Source of the DNA: DATJFH01 sp035495815
GTDB lineage: Bacteria > Acidobacteriota > Terriglobia > Bryobacterales > Bryobacteraceae
Direction: 5' to 3'
DNA length: 39,311 nucleotides
NCBI GenBank assembly: GCA_035495815.1
Contig: DATJFH010000067.1
Location: 1 to 39,311, forward strand
Shown here: positions 7,904 through 20,290 of the stretch, in pieces
How positions within the stretch are numbered: the stretch's first letter is position 1
Layout: the number at the start of each line of letters is the position of its first letter
The notes under the pieces: model-generated
Told to the model about the DNA's origin: nothing
Seen by the model: only the letters and a program-made list of their open reading frames with translations
The model's database searches: none
Position numbers and translations under genes: made by a program

Positions 7904-8856
7904 TGATACGAGTCGCCGTCGTCGGGGCAGGCCAGTTCGGGCGGAACCATGTCCGTGTGGTTCGCCAGTCCGAGCGGGCTGAACTCGCCGCCGTCGTGGA
8001 TATCGATCCGGCTCGCGCCGCCGAAGCCGCCCAAGGCTTGCCGGCGCTGTCCGACTACCGGGACCTGCCCGGGCGCGTGGACGCCGCCATCGTCGCCACG
8101 CCGACCGTGGCTCACGCCGAAATCGGCTGTGAGCTGATGCGGGCCGGAATCGATGTTCTGGTGGAGAAGCCGATCGCTCCGGACCTTGCGTCGGCGGACG
8201 CCCTCGTAGAGACGGCGCGCTCCAGCGGGCGGATCCTGCAGGTGGGGCATCTGGAACGGTACAACCCGGCGGTGACGGCGCTCGAGAAGATCGTCTCGAG
8301 GCCGCTGTTTTTCGAGATCCACCGGCTCAACCTGTTCAGCCCGCGCGGTCTCGACGTGGACATCGTGCTCGACCTGATGATTCACGATCTGGACATCGTG
8401 CTGCGAATGGTGGGGGAGGCCCGGCTCGAAGAGATCCGCGCAGCGGGCATTTCCATCCTGTCGGAAAAGGTCGATATCGGGAATGTTCGCCTGCAGTTTG
8501 CCGGCGGCTGCGTAGCCAATCTGACCGCCAGCCGCGTTTCGACGGAGCGTGTGCGAAAGCTGCGCCTGTTTCAGCCGCAGGAGTACATTTCGCTGGATTA
8601 CAGCAAGCAGCACGCCGTCAAATTCCACGTCGGGCCCGACCGGCAGATCTCGTTCATGGAGCTGCCTTCGGCCAAAGGGGAGCCGCTTGCCCTGCAGTTT
8701 GAATCGTTCCTGAACAGCGTCGAAACCCGCGAACAGCCGAAACTCGACGGCATGACGGCGCGTCGAACCCTGGAAGTCGCCCTGGCGATTCTTGATAAGA
8801 TGAGAGTGCATTCAGAGGCGGTCGCGCAATCCCTGGTGACCGGATGGACACCGTAG
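7903..8856 (+). CDS. Gfo/Idh/MocA-family NAD(P)-dependent oxidoreductase
   Basis: This is a 317-residue cytoplasmic dehydrogenase. The Rossmann nucleotide-binding loop is GAGQFGRNH (residues 8-16) and the family EKP motif is at 88-90 with K89 expected near the active site. The segment VGHLERYNPA (114-123) resembles sugar-nucleotide dehydrogenases of the GnnA/WlbA type, which oxidise the 3-OH of UDP-GlcNAc. In related bacteria such genes lie among lipid A genes, and the plsX/dsbD/tonB surroundings fit an envelope role. No partner aminotransferase (GnnB) is present in the window, so the substrate is not proven. The gene overlaps dsbD by one base and the next gene by 13, so all three are probably translationally coupled. 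Confidence 0.85.
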   Translation: MIRVAVVGAGQFGRNHVRVVRQSERAELAAVVDIDPARAAEAAQGLPALSDYRDLPGRVDAAIVATPTVAHAEIGCELMRAGIDVLVEKPIAPDLASADALVETARSSGRILQVGHLERYNPAVTALEKIVSRPLFFEIHRLNLFSPRGLDVDIVLDLMIHDLDIVLRMVGEARLEEIRAAGISILSEKVDIGNVRLQFAGGCVANLTASRVSTERVRKLRLFQPQEYISLDYSKQHAVKFHVGPDRQISFMELPSAKGEPLALQFESFLNSVETREQPKLDGMTARRTLEVALAILDKMRVHSEAVAQSLVTGWTP

Positions 8857-9917
8857 CCGAACTTCGTCAAAGCGATCCCGAACTCCATCTCCTGAGCGAT
8901 TTGGGTTCGGCGGGCGGCCGTGTGCGCTGGCGTGAAGCGGCTATCGGCTCGGTCGCCGCTCACGTGGGATTATGGCTGCTGCTTACCTCATTGCCGAGCG
9001 GAATTCTGCAGATTCCGAAGCGGCCCGAGCTGGCGCGCAAAGTCACGCCGCTGGTGGCGCCGCCGTTCGAGCTCACCCAGCCCAATCCGAATAAGGGCAA
9101 GATCAGCAAGAGCGTCAATCTGGAAAGCCTGATGCCGAGGCCGCCAATCAAGATGCCCAAAGCCGCCCCCTCCACTACCCGTCCCGCAGCCCGGCAGCCG
9201 GGCCCGCCGGCTCGCTTCGTCGCGCCGGCGGCCGCGGCCCCCAAAGCAACGCCTGCTCCGCAAATCGCCGAGCCACCCAAGCTCGAAACCGCGATGAATG
9301 ACGGCGCTTTGAAAGGCCCGTTGGGCTCGCCGCAAGCTCTGCCGGGGCCGCCACAGATCATTGCGGAGGAGAAGCCCAAGCTGGCATTCGAGACGCCTGG
9401 AGCCCCGGCTTCCTCTCCCAAGTCCGGAACAGGGAGAATCGCCATTCCGAATACGTCGGTGTCGGAGGCGGTGCGCACGATGTCGCACGGGGGAGGCGGC
9501 GGCGTGATGGTGGGCGACGTCGGGAGCGGCGTAGGGGGCCTCGGACCCGGTTTGAATTCGCCACCGACGCCCGGTAAGGTGGGCAGCAACCTGGAACTGT
9601 TGAGCGACCCGCAGGGGATCGATTTCCGGCCTTATATGCTGCAGGTACTGGCGGCGGTCCGGCGCAACTGGTTCGCGATCATGCCGGAGAGCGCCAAGCT
9701 CGGCAGCCGCGGAAAGGTGGCGCTGCAGTTTTCGATCGACCGGCAGGGCGCGGTTCCGAAGCTGGTGATCGTGACGCCGTCGGGCGTGCAGGCTTTGGAC
9801 CGCGCGGCTGTGGCCGGCGTCAGCGCTTCGAATCCATTTCCGCCTCTGCCCACCGAGTTCCGCGGAAGTTTGATCCGGCTGCAGCTGGTGTTTGCGTATA
9901 ACATGCCCACGAACTAG
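8844..9917 (+). CDS. TonB-like energy transducer
   Basis: The 357-residue product has TonB layout: a cytoplasmic N-terminus, one membrane anchor (about 33-50), a long Pro/Ala/Lys-rich periplasmic spacer (about 55-200), a Gly-rich stretch (about 213-235) and a C-terminal domain (about 265-355) with YMLQVLAAVRRNWF and FSIDRQGAVPKLVIVTPSG. This last block matches the TonB/TolA C-terminal fold, which couples proton-motive force to outer-membrane receptors. No ExbB/ExbD genes are adjacent. It overlaps the Gfo/Idh gene by 13 bases and ends the operon that begins at yceD. A dedicated receptor partner is not evident; the large receptor at 20360 is 10 kb away. Confidence 0.83.
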   Translation: MDTVAELRQSDPELHLLSDLGSAGGRVRWREAAIGSVAAHVGLWLLLTSLPSGILQIPKRPELARKVTPLVAPPFELTQPNPNKGKISKSVNLESLMPRPPIKMPKAAPSTTRPAARQPGPPARFVAPAAAAPKATPAPQIAEPPKLETAMNDGALKGPLGSPQALPGPPQIIAEEKPKLAFETPGAPASSPKSGTGRIAIPNTSVSEAVRTMSHGGGGGVMVGDVGSGVGGLGPGLNSPPTPGKVGSNLELLSDPQGIDFRPYMLQVLAAVRRNWFAIMPESAKLGSRGKVALQFSIDRQGAVPKLVIVTPSGVQALDRAAVAGVSASNPFPPLPTEFRGSLIRLQLVFAYNMPTN

Positions 9918-9978
9918 AGTTTTGTTTCCAGCGGGCGCTTCGTCCCAGTGGAAGTGCTATCGTAATGGGCAAACGCCT

Positions 9979-11859
9979 ATGCCTTTACTGATCCTTACGA
10001 TTCTCCTTGCGCTCCAGGCGTCGGGCGCCGAGCTCGAGCCCATTCTCTCGAAAGGCATCCTCCAGACCGACGTGCCCCTGGTCGAAGTCCAGGTCTTCAC
10101 AGCGACGCGGGTGCCGGCGATGCCTCTGGTCCAGACCGCTCTGCAATGGAAGGCCGAGGCCGAACGGCTACGGCGGAAAACACTCGACGAAGTCATCTAC
10201 CGCGGAGAAGCCCGGAAGTGGCGTGAAGCGCAGGGCGGCGTCGAATGGCTCGACACCCTCCCCGGCGCCGGCTACCGCATTCGAAAGCTGCGCTTCGAGG
10301 CCGTCCCGGGACTGTGGATCCCCGCGCTTCTCTACGAACCCGCATCGCTTAGCGGCAAAGTTCCGGTCGTCCTCAATCTGAATGGTCATGAAAAGGACGG
10401 CATCGCCATCCCCTATATCCAGGAGCGGTGCATCAACCTGGCCAAACGCGGGATCATCGCACTCAATCCGGAATGGCTCGGACGAGGCCAGTTCGAAGCG
10501 GTAAAAGGGCTGGTGCACTACCGCATGAACCAGCTCGACCTGCTGGGCACGAGCGGGCTGTCCGTCTTCTATCTCTCGATGAAGCGCTCGCTGGACATTC
10601 TGCTGGCGCAAGAGCACGCCGACCCGAATCGCGTGGCCGTGACAGGTCTTTCCGGCGGTGGCTGGCAGACGATCACTCTCAGCGCCCTCGACCCGCGCGT
10701 CAAGCTGACCAATCCGGTGGCCGGCTACTCGAGCTACGTCACCCGCACCCAGTTTCCCCTCCTCGACATGGGCGATTCCGAGCAGACGCCGTCCGACCTG
10801 GCGACGGTCGTCGACTACACACACCTCACCGCGATGATGGCGCCCCGTCCGACGCTGCTGACTTACAACGCCCTGGACAGCTGCTGTTTCCGCGCCGGCA
10901 ATTCGCTGTCGCCGCTGGTACAGGCGGCGCAGCCGATTTTCCAGCTGCTCGACGCCGGAGACAAGCTGCGCTACCACGTCAATTTCGACGACGGGCATAA
11001 CTATGGCCGGGATAATCGCGAAGCCCTCTATAAAATGCTGCGCGATCACTTCTATGGCGGCAGGGCCGACTTCGACGTCTCCGAGATTGCGTCGGCCGGC
11101 GAAGTCCGAACCGCGGAACAGTTGCGCGTGCCGTTGCCGGACGGTAATCTGGACTTCCATTCGCTGGCCGCCCGGCTGAGCGCCTCGCTCCCGAGTCCGG
11201 GTCCACCGGACCGGAAAAAGCTGCGGGACCTGGTGCGGGCGCATGCATACCAAGTGAGCGCGACCAAGGTCGAAAGCGCGTCCGAAGGGGGCATTGAAAT
11301 CACACGCTGGCGCCTGCGAATGGGTAACGACTGGACCGTGCCGGCCGTGGAGTTGTCGCCGGCCGGCGCGCGTTCGACGGTCATACTAAGCGCGGACGGC
11401 GGCAGGTCGAGCGCCGCGGGGGAAATCTCGCGCAGGCTGTCCGATGGCCAGCGGGTGGTAGCCATCGATCCGTTCTATTTTGGCGAATCGAAACTCGGCA
11501 AGCGCGACTACCTGTTCGCCATGCTGATTGCCGCGGAGGGGGAGCGTCCGCTGGGAATACAGGCCAGCCAGGTGGCCGGGGCAGCGCGCTGGCTGAAGGG
11601 GCGCGGTCTGGGTCCGGTGACGCTGGCTTCGGAGGGTCCCCGTTCGAGTGTGTTCTCGCTCGTGGCCGCCGCGCTCGAGCCGGACGCGGTGGCGGGCCTC
11701 GAGACCCGGGGCGCGATGTCGAGTCTGCGGGAGATTATCGATCAGGACCTGGCGGCCGACAAGACGCCGGAGCTGTTCTGCTTCGGCCTGCTGAAGGAAT
11801 TTGACGTCCCGCAGTTGCAGGCGCTGGTGGCGCCGCGTCCGGTGAAAAAGCTGCCCTAG
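9979..11859 (+). CDS. Exported tandem alpha/beta hydrolase (acetyl-xylan-esterase-like)
   Basis: The 626-residue product has a short leader (MPLLILTILLALQASGA). The N-terminal half is an alpha/beta hydrolase: strand VPVVLNLNGHEKDG (128-141), nucleophile elbow GLSGGG with S225, likely acid D300, and H340 in FDDGHNYG. This resembles acetyl xylan esterase/dienelactone-hydrolase-like enzymes. The C-terminal half (about 450-620) looks like a second, degenerate hydrolase domain: RVVAIDPFYFGES, then LASEGPRSSV where a GxSxG elbow would be, and no clear catalytic His. Substrate is probably a carbohydrate ester, by family only. ATG 9979 is preferred over the upstream in-frame extension because it gives a signal peptide. 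No strong ribosome-binding site is seen. Confidence 0.8.
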   Translation: MPLLILTILLALQASGAELEPILSKGILQTDVPLVEVQVFTATRVPAMPLVQTALQWKAEAERLRRKTLDEVIYRGEARKWREAQGGVEWLDTLPGAGYRIRKLRFEAVPGLWIPALLYEPASLSGKVPVVLNLNGHEKDGIAIPYIQERCINLAKRGIIALNPEWLGRGQFEAVKGLVHYRMNQLDLLGTSGLSVFYLSMKRSLDILLAQEHADPNRVAVTGLSGGGWQTITLSALDPRVKLTNPVAGYSSYVTRTQFPLLDMGDSEQTPSDLATVVDYTHLTAMMAPRPTLLTYNALDSCCFRAGNSLSPLVQAAQPIFQLLDAGDKLRYHVNFDDGHNYGRDNREALYKMLRDHFYGGRADFDVSEIASAGEVRTAEQLRVPLPDGNLDFHSLAARLSASLPSPGPPDRKKLRDLVRAHAYQVSATKVESASEGGIEITRWRLRMGNDWTVPAVELSPAGARSTVILSADGGRSSAAGEISRRLSDGQRVVAIDPFYFGESKLGKRDYLFAMLIAAEGERPLGIQASQVAGAARWLKGRGLGPVTLASEGPRSSVFSLVAAALEPDAVAGLETRGAMSSLREIIDQDLAADKTPELFCFGLLKEFDVPQLQALVAPRPVKKLP

Positions 11860-11911
11860 AAGCGCGGACTGCCGGGACGCGGCCATTGGAAGCCTGAAAG
11901 GCTGCCCGCAC

Positions 11912-11917
11912 TATAAT
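11912..11917 (+). promoter_or_regulatory. -10 box for the MFS-queC-queE unit
   Basis: A consensus TATAAT lies 50 bases before ATG 11968. The best -35 candidate, TTGGAA at 11886-11891, is 20 bases away, longer than usual. The leader (about 11924-11967) has no preQ1 riboswitch that I can recognise. Confidence 0.5.
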
Positions 11918-11967
11918 TAAAGGGACTGTTCTAATTCTGGATTCCAAAAAAAGCAGATCGACCTCTA

Positions 11968-13167
11968 ATGAGTTCTCCGGCTTCCACTCTCGAACTGGAT
12001 CATGAACGAGCCACCCGGTCCGCCGCGCCGGCGTTTGTGCTGTTCTGCAGCGGGCACTTTTTTATCGACCTTTATTCCATCGCGCTCAGCGTCCTGCAGC
12101 CGCTGCTGCTCACCCAGTTCGGACTGAGTCTTACCCAGGCCGGCCTCCTCGGCGGCATGCTCGTCTTCTCCTCTTCCGTGATGCAGCCGGTCTACGGCTA
12201 TCTGTCGGACCGTTTTCACTCCTATCTGTTCACGGCGCTCGCGCCAGCCGTTGCCGCGATTTTCATCTCCTCGCTCGGCCTCGCGTCCGGTTACGGGATG
12301 CTGCTCGCCATGGTGTGGATCGGCGGCGCGGCCATTGCTTCGTTCCACCCGCAGGCAACCGCCAACGCCACCCTGGGCATCAAGACCAATCGCGGACGCG
12401 CCATGGCTACCTTCATCAGTTCCGGCACGCTCGGCCTGGCGCTGGGCCCCACCTACTTCTCCTGGATGACACAAACCCTGGGCCTTACCCGCACTTTCTG
12501 GGCCGCGCTGCCGGGCATTCTGATGAGCGTCCTGCTGCTCTCCCTGCTCCGGCTCCCGGCCCCGCATTCCGGACCGAAGGTCCGTCTGGACTTTGCCCCG
12601 ATGCGCGCCGTCTGGCGTCCACTGACCATTCTGTTCCTGCTGGTGGTAATCCGCTCCATCGTCCAGGTGACCTTCGGACAGTTCCTGCCTTTGTACCTGA
12701 AGCTGCAGCGCGGTTATTCCCTGAGCGCCGCGAGCTACATCACATCGATGTACCTGATTGGTGGCGCGGTGGGCGGCTTCACCGGAGGGAACCTCGCCGA
12801 CCGCTTCGGCGGACGGCGCGTCATCCTGCTCTCCATGATCTGTTCCATGCCGTTCCTGCTGCTGTTCGTATTCACCAGCGGACCCATCTCGCTTGCGGGC
12901 CTGCTCCTGGGCGGCCTGATCCTGCTGTTCACCATTCCCGTAAATGTCATGATGGGCCAGGAACTGGTTCCGCAAAACGCCGGCACCGTCTCCGCCCTGA
13001 TGATGGGCGGAGCGTGGGGACTCGCCGGAATCGTCTTCATCCCCCTCACCGGCTGGGTTTCGGACCACTACTCCATGCAGCATGCGTTCGCGGGGCTGGT
13101 GCTGACCCCGCTGATCGGATTTCTGCTGGCTCTCCGGCTCCCCGGATCGCAGACCTCCCGGCAGTAA
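11968..13167 (+). CDS. MFS transporter, Fsr (fosmidomycin-resistance) type
   Basis: The 399-residue inner-membrane protein has about 12 predicted helices in two halves. Features of the Fsr subgroup of the major facilitator superfamily are FFIDLYSIALSVLQPLL at the first helix, the loop motif YGYLSDRFHS, the helix-4 region AIASFHPQATANA, and GGNLADRFGGRR in the second half. Fsr proteins export fosmidomycin and related small molecules in E. coli; the substrate here is unknown. The stop overlaps the queC start (TAATG), so the transporter is in the same transcript as two 7-deazaguanine synthesis genes. The A-rich segment before the start has no Shine-Dalgarno sequence. Confidence 0.88.
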   Translation: MSSPASTLELDHERATRSAAPAFVLFCSGHFFIDLYSIALSVLQPLLLTQFGLSLTQAGLLGGMLVFSSSVMQPVYGYLSDRFHSYLFTALAPAVAAIFISSLGLASGYGMLLAMVWIGGAAIASFHPQATANATLGIKTNRGRAMATFISSGTLGLALGPTYFSWMTQTLGLTRTFWAALPGILMSVLLLSLLRLPAPHSGPKVRLDFAPMRAVWRPLTILFLLVVIRSIVQVTFGQFLPLYLKLQRGYSLSAASYITSMYLIGGAVGGFTGGNLADRFGGRRVILLSMICSMPFLLLFVFTSGPISLAGLLLGGLILLFTIPVNVMMGQELVPQNAGTVSALMMGGAWGLAGIVFIPLTGWVSDHYSMQHAFAGLVLTPLIGFLLALRLPGSQTSRQ

Positions 13168-13856
13168 TGAAGGCTTCGAACAAAGCCGTCTGCCTTCTGA
13201 GCGGCGGGCTCGATTCCTCGACCTGCCTGGCGTTGGCCCGCCGGGACGGCTTCGAGTGCTACGCACTCTCCTTCGATTACGGCCAGCGGCACCGCATCGA
13301 GCTGGACGCCGCCGCCCGGGTCGCCGCCAGCCTCGGCGTGAGCCGGCACCGCACGGTACGCATCGACCTGCGGCAGTTCGGCCACTCCGCCCTCACCGAC
13401 GAGATCGACGTTCCCAAGGGACGAACCGCCGGAGACATGGGCCAGGGGATTCCCGTCACCTACGTACCGGCGCGGAACACGATATTCCTCTCGTTCGCAC
13501 TGGCGTGGGCGGAGGTCCTCGAAGCCTCGGACATTTTCATCGGCGTCAACGCGCTCGATTATTCCGGCTACCCCGACTGCCGTCCGGAGTTCATCGAAGC
13601 CTTCGAAAAGATGGCCAACCTGGCGACCAAGGCCGGCGTCGAAGGCCGCACCGGAATCACGGTCCACGCGCCGTTGATCCGCCTGACGAAGGCCGAGATC
13701 GTGAAGACAGCCGCCGCGCTGGGAGTCGATTTCAGGCTGACCCACAGCTGTTACGATCCCGACCTCGACGGCAGTCCGTGCGGCGCCTGCGATTCCTGCC
13801 TGCTGCGCCGAAAGGGCTTCGAGGAAGCCGGCTTGGCCGACCCGTTACTGAAGTGA
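13167..13856 (+). CDS. queC: 7-cyano-7-deazaguanine synthase QueC
   Basis: This 229-residue ATP-dependent enzyme converts 7-carboxy-7-deazaguanine (CDG) with ammonia to preQ0, on the route to queuosine in tRNA. The N-terminal PP-loop SGGLDSST (12-19) binds ATP, SFDYGQRH follows near residue 34, and YVPARNTIFLSFAL is a family signature. A C-terminal zinc site is formed by C195, C205, C208 and C211. The gene overlaps the MFS stop by one base and the queE start by four (GTGA), so the genes are translationally coupled. No queD or folE homologue lies in the window. Confidence 0.96.
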   Translation: MKASNKAVCLLSGGLDSSTCLALARRDGFECYALSFDYGQRHRIELDAAARVAASLGVSRHRTVRIDLRQFGHSALTDEIDVPKGRTAGDMGQGIPVTYVPARNTIFLSFALAWAEVLEASDIFIGVNALDYSGYPDCRPEFIEAFEKMANLATKAGVEGRTGITVHAPLIRLTKAEIVKTAAALGVDFRLTHSCYDPDLDGSPCGACDSCLLRRKGFEEAGLADPLLK

Positions 13857-14527
13857 AGATCGCGGAGATTTTCTATTCCGTGCAAGGGGAGGGCTCGCTG
13901 ATCGGCGTGCCGTCGGTTTTTGTGCGCACCAGCGGATGCAACCTGCGGTGCGTCTGGTGCGACACGCCCTACACTTCGTGGAACCCGGAAGGGGACGATC
14001 TCACGCTCGAAGAAATCCTCTCGCGGCTCGATGCCTGGCCGCAGGCGCGGCACGTGGTGCTGACGGGCGGCGAGCCCATGATCGCGCCGCAGGTGGTCGA
14101 GCTGACGGGCTGCTTCCGCGAGCGCGGCTTGCACATCACGATCGAGACCGCCGGGACCGTGTCGAAGCCGGTGGCCTGCGATCTGATGAGCATCAGCCCC
14201 AAGCTGGCGAACTCCACGCCTGAGGGGCCCTGGCAGCTGAAGCACGACCAGCTCCGGATTCAGCCCGGCGTGCTTCGTCATTTGATGGACGTGTACGATT
14301 ATCAGCTCAAGTTCGTGGTGGCCGCCGCCGGCGACCTGGACGAGATTCATACGCTGCTGGCGAGCCTGGCCGCCGACCGTTCCAAAGTGATCCTGATGCC
14401 GGAGGGAACAGACCCGCGAACGCTGCACGAGCGGGGTCCCTGGCTGGCGGAGATCTGCAAGCAGGAAGGGTACCGGTTCAGCCCGCGTCTGCATGTCGAT
14501 CTGTATGGAAACCGCCGCGGGACCTGA
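13853..14527 (+). CDS. queE: 7-carboxy-7-deazaguanine synthase QueE
   Basis: This 224-residue radical SAM enzyme rearranges 6-carboxytetrahydropterin to 7-carboxy-7-deazaguanine, the substrate of QueC. The [4Fe-4S] motif is C29-NLR-C33-VW-C36, the canonical CxxxCxxC spacing. FYSVQGEGSLIGVPSVFVRT near the start and VVLTGGEP near residue 67 are family signatures. The GTG at 13853 is taken as start because it overlaps the queC stop by four bases and places the QueE N-terminus correctly; the longer open frame upstream lies inside queC. Confidence 0.95.
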   Translation: MKIAEIFYSVQGEGSLIGVPSVFVRTSGCNLRCVWCDTPYTSWNPEGDDLTLEEILSRLDAWPQARHVVLTGGEPMIAPQVVELTGCFRERGLHITIETAGTVSKPVACDLMSISPKLANSTPEGPWQLKHDQLRIQPGVLRHLMDVYDYQLKFVVAAAGDLDEIHTLLASLAADRSKVILMPEGTDPRTLHERGPWLAEICKQEGYRFSPRLHVDLYGNRRGT

Positions 14528-14602
14528 GTGGATACCGGCCGTGCACGCCTTTCGCGGGTACGTGCGGCGCGGCAGCGGTTGGTAGACTAGCAACTGATCT
14601 TC

Positions 14603-14608
14603 AAGGAG
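14603..14608 (+). promoter_or_regulatory. Ribosome-binding site deciding the PIG-L start
   Basis: AAGGAG abuts the ATG at 14609 and is six bases before the in-frame ATG at 14615. The spacing favours 14615 as the true start. A TAGACT box at 14583-14588 could be the -10 element. Confidence 0.7.
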
Positions 14609-14614
14609 ATGCAC

Positions 14615-15568
14615 ATGAAGGCGCGAATCGGAACCCCGCTGTTCAATCTGCTCATCGGCTGCGCTCTGGGCGCCGCGGCCGTTACCGTGATCCACCAGCC
14701 GCGGCCGAAAGTGGCCTGGACCGCGGCCGCAGCTCCCGCGCAACCGGCCGCCGACGGTAAGCTGCGGGTCATCATTTTCGGCGCGCATCCGGATGACGCG
14801 GAGTATCGCGGCGCGGGTGTCGCCATGAAGTGGGCGAAGCTCGGGCATCACGTGAAGCTGGTCTCTACCACCAACGGCGACATCGGCCACTGGCGCCTGG
14901 CGGGCGGTCCGCTGGCGCAGCTGCGGAAGAAGGAAGTGATGGAGGTGGGCCGGAGGCTGGGCGTGACGACGGAGGTGCTGGATATTCACGACGGCGAGAT
15001 TCTTCCCACGCTCGAGAACCGGCGCATCATCACCGGGCTGATCCGCGAGTGGAACGCCGACGTGGTGATCAGCAACCGTCCCAATGATTACCATCCCGAC
15101 CACCGCTATACCGCCGTGCTGGTGCAGGACTCCGCTTACATGGTGACCGTGCCCTTCTTCCGTCCCGATGTTCCGGAACTGAAGAAGAATCCCGTGTTTC
15201 TCTACGCCTCGGACCGATTCCAGCGGCCGAACCCGTTCCGCGCGGACGCCGCCGTGGATATCGACGACGTCGTCGAGCCGACTCTGGACGCGCTGCTGGT
15301 GATGGAGTCGCAGATTCAGGAAGGGGGCGCAAACGGCAACGCCGGCCTGTATCCCGCGGATCCAGCCGGACGCAAGCGCCGCCGCGATCAGGTTCGCGGA
15401 GAATTAGCCAGGCGCTATGCCGGTTATGCGGACACCTACCGCGACGCGCTGGTGAAAGCCTACGGCGAGGCTCGCGGACGGAAGGTCAAATACGCGCAGG
15501 CGTTCGAGATTTGCGAGTACGGCCAGCAGCCGTCGGCGCAGGACTTGAAACGGATCTTCCCGTTTTAA
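14615..15568 (+). CDS. Membrane-anchored PIG-L (LmbE) family hydrolase
   Basis: The 317-residue product has an N-terminal anchor or signal (about 10-27) and an Ala/Pro linker. The zinc site of PIG-L N-acetylglucosaminyl deacetylase-like proteins is visible as AHPDD (H58, D60, D61) and H160/H163 in NDYHPDHR. Family members remove acyl groups from sugars or sugar conjugates; this one probably acts in the periplasm. The substrate is unknown. It is a separate transcription unit between queE and the convergent flavoprotein gene, with its own strong ribosome-binding site. Confidence 0.88.
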   Translation: MKARIGTPLFNLLIGCALGAAAVTVIHQPRPKVAWTAAAAPAQPAADGKLRVIIFGAHPDDAEYRGAGVAMKWAKLGHHVKLVSTTNGDIGHWRLAGGPLAQLRKKEVMEVGRRLGVTTEVLDIHDGEILPTLENRRIITGLIREWNADVVISNRPNDYHPDHRYTAVLVQDSAYMVTVPFFRPDVPELKKNPVFLYASDRFQRPNPFRADAAVDIDDVVEPTLDALLVMESQIQEGGANGNAGLYPADPAGRKRRRDQVRGELARRYAGYADTYRDALVKAYGEARGRKVKYAQAFEICEYGQQPSAQDLKRIFPF

Positions 15569-15613
15569 GCCCCTCCGGCAAAGCCGCAAGCGTCCGGAAA
15601 GTGCGGAACCGAC

Positions 15614-16611
15614 CTACGCGCCGGCCAGTGTGTAGCTGCCCAGGACCTTCATGTAATTTGCGCGTTCGAACGCGTTCCGGTCGCTAACCCGGCGCGCGCT
15701 CATCGCTCCCTGCATCTGGCGGACGGACTCGTACTCGTGCTGCTCGAGCCAGTCGCGCAAATCTTCGAGCAGCCGGCCGGCATGGCCGATTCCATGGCGC
15801 AGGAGAGCCGACGTCGTCATGGCCACGCGCGCGCCGGCCAACATGCACTTCACGATGTCCACCGCCGAGTGGACACCTCCGGTGACGGCGATGTCCGCGT
15901 TCAAACGGCCGAACAGGATGGCCGTCCAGTGCAGCCGCAGCAGCAGTTCCTGTGGCGTCGAAAGCTGCAGAGACGGCACCAGATCCAGCGTCTCCAGCTC
16001 GTAGTCCGGCTGATAAAAGCGGTTGAAGATGACGACCGCGCCGGCTCCCGCTTCCGCCAGCCGTGCGGTGATATTGGGGATGGACGTGAAATACGGACCG
16101 ATTTTCACTGCCAGCGGTATCGTGAGCTGAGACCTGATTTCGGAGACGATTGCGACGTAGCGATCCTCCAAGGCGGCGCCGGGTAAGAGCGGATCGCAGG
16201 GGACGTCGTAGAGGTTCAATTCCAGCGCGTCCGCGCCGGCGTGCTGCATGAGCCTCGCATAACGCACCCAGCCTCCGGCGGAGACGCCGTTGAGGCTGGC
16301 GATCAGCGGTACCGGGACAGTCCGCTTGACCTTCCGGATATGCTCCAGGTATCCGTCCGGCCCCATATTGTAATGGGTCAACTCCGGAAAGTAGGTCTGG
16401 GCTTCGGCGGTCTCGACGCCCGAGGACAGCATGCGGTCGAGGTGGCTCGATTCGGCGTCGATCTGCTCCTCGAACAGCGAGTGCAGCACCACGGCTGCCA
16501 GCCCGGCGTCCACCATGCGGCGGATGTTGTCGACATCGCGGCACAGCGGTCCGGCGGACGCGACGAGCGGGTTGCGCAGCTTGAAACCGAGATAGTCAGT
16601 GGAAAGATCGA

Positions 16612-16615
<4 letters not shown>
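15614..16615 (-). CDS. Dihydroorotate-dehydrogenase-like flavoprotein
   Basis: The 333-residue product is an FMN-type TIM barrel of the dihydroorotate dehydrogenase superfamily: LRNPLVASAGPLCRD near residue 14, VPLIASLNGVSAGGW near 101, LAVKIGPYFT near 171, and phosphate-binding ADIAVTGGVHSAVD near 240 with GARVAMTTSALLRHG. The segment that holds the catalytic Cys/Ser in true enzymes (N-x-S-C-P-N) reads LNLYDVPCDP here, so it is unlikely to be the pyrimidine enzyme PyrD. Its start overlaps the stop of the upstream PFOR gene by four bases (ATGA), so the two are co-translated and it may act with PFOR in electron transfer. The chosen ATG 16615 removes an in-frame extension that lies inside the PFOR gene. 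Confidence 0.88.
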
Positions 16616-20172
<3,557 letters not shown>

Positions 20173-20290
20173 TGGCACGTGGTCCAAGAAATGGGAGGGC
20201 ACGTGGAAGCCCGTTCCCGGAAGGACGTTTACCGCAGGAGCTATGAATCACTTACGCGGGACGGCGAGCCGCGGTGGGTCAAGGGCCTGG

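Noticed and set aside
11918..11967. preQ1 riboswitch in the leader of the MFS-queC-queE unit
   Set aside because: An A-run is present but the stem-loop and the conserved 3' part of preQ1-I are not; no preQ1-II or -III layout is seen either.
11965..13266. Minus-strand open frame of 433 codons opposite the MFS gene
   Set aside because: Composition is Gly/Glu/Gln/Arg-rich low complexity typical of shadows; the plus strand encodes a clear 12-helix transporter.
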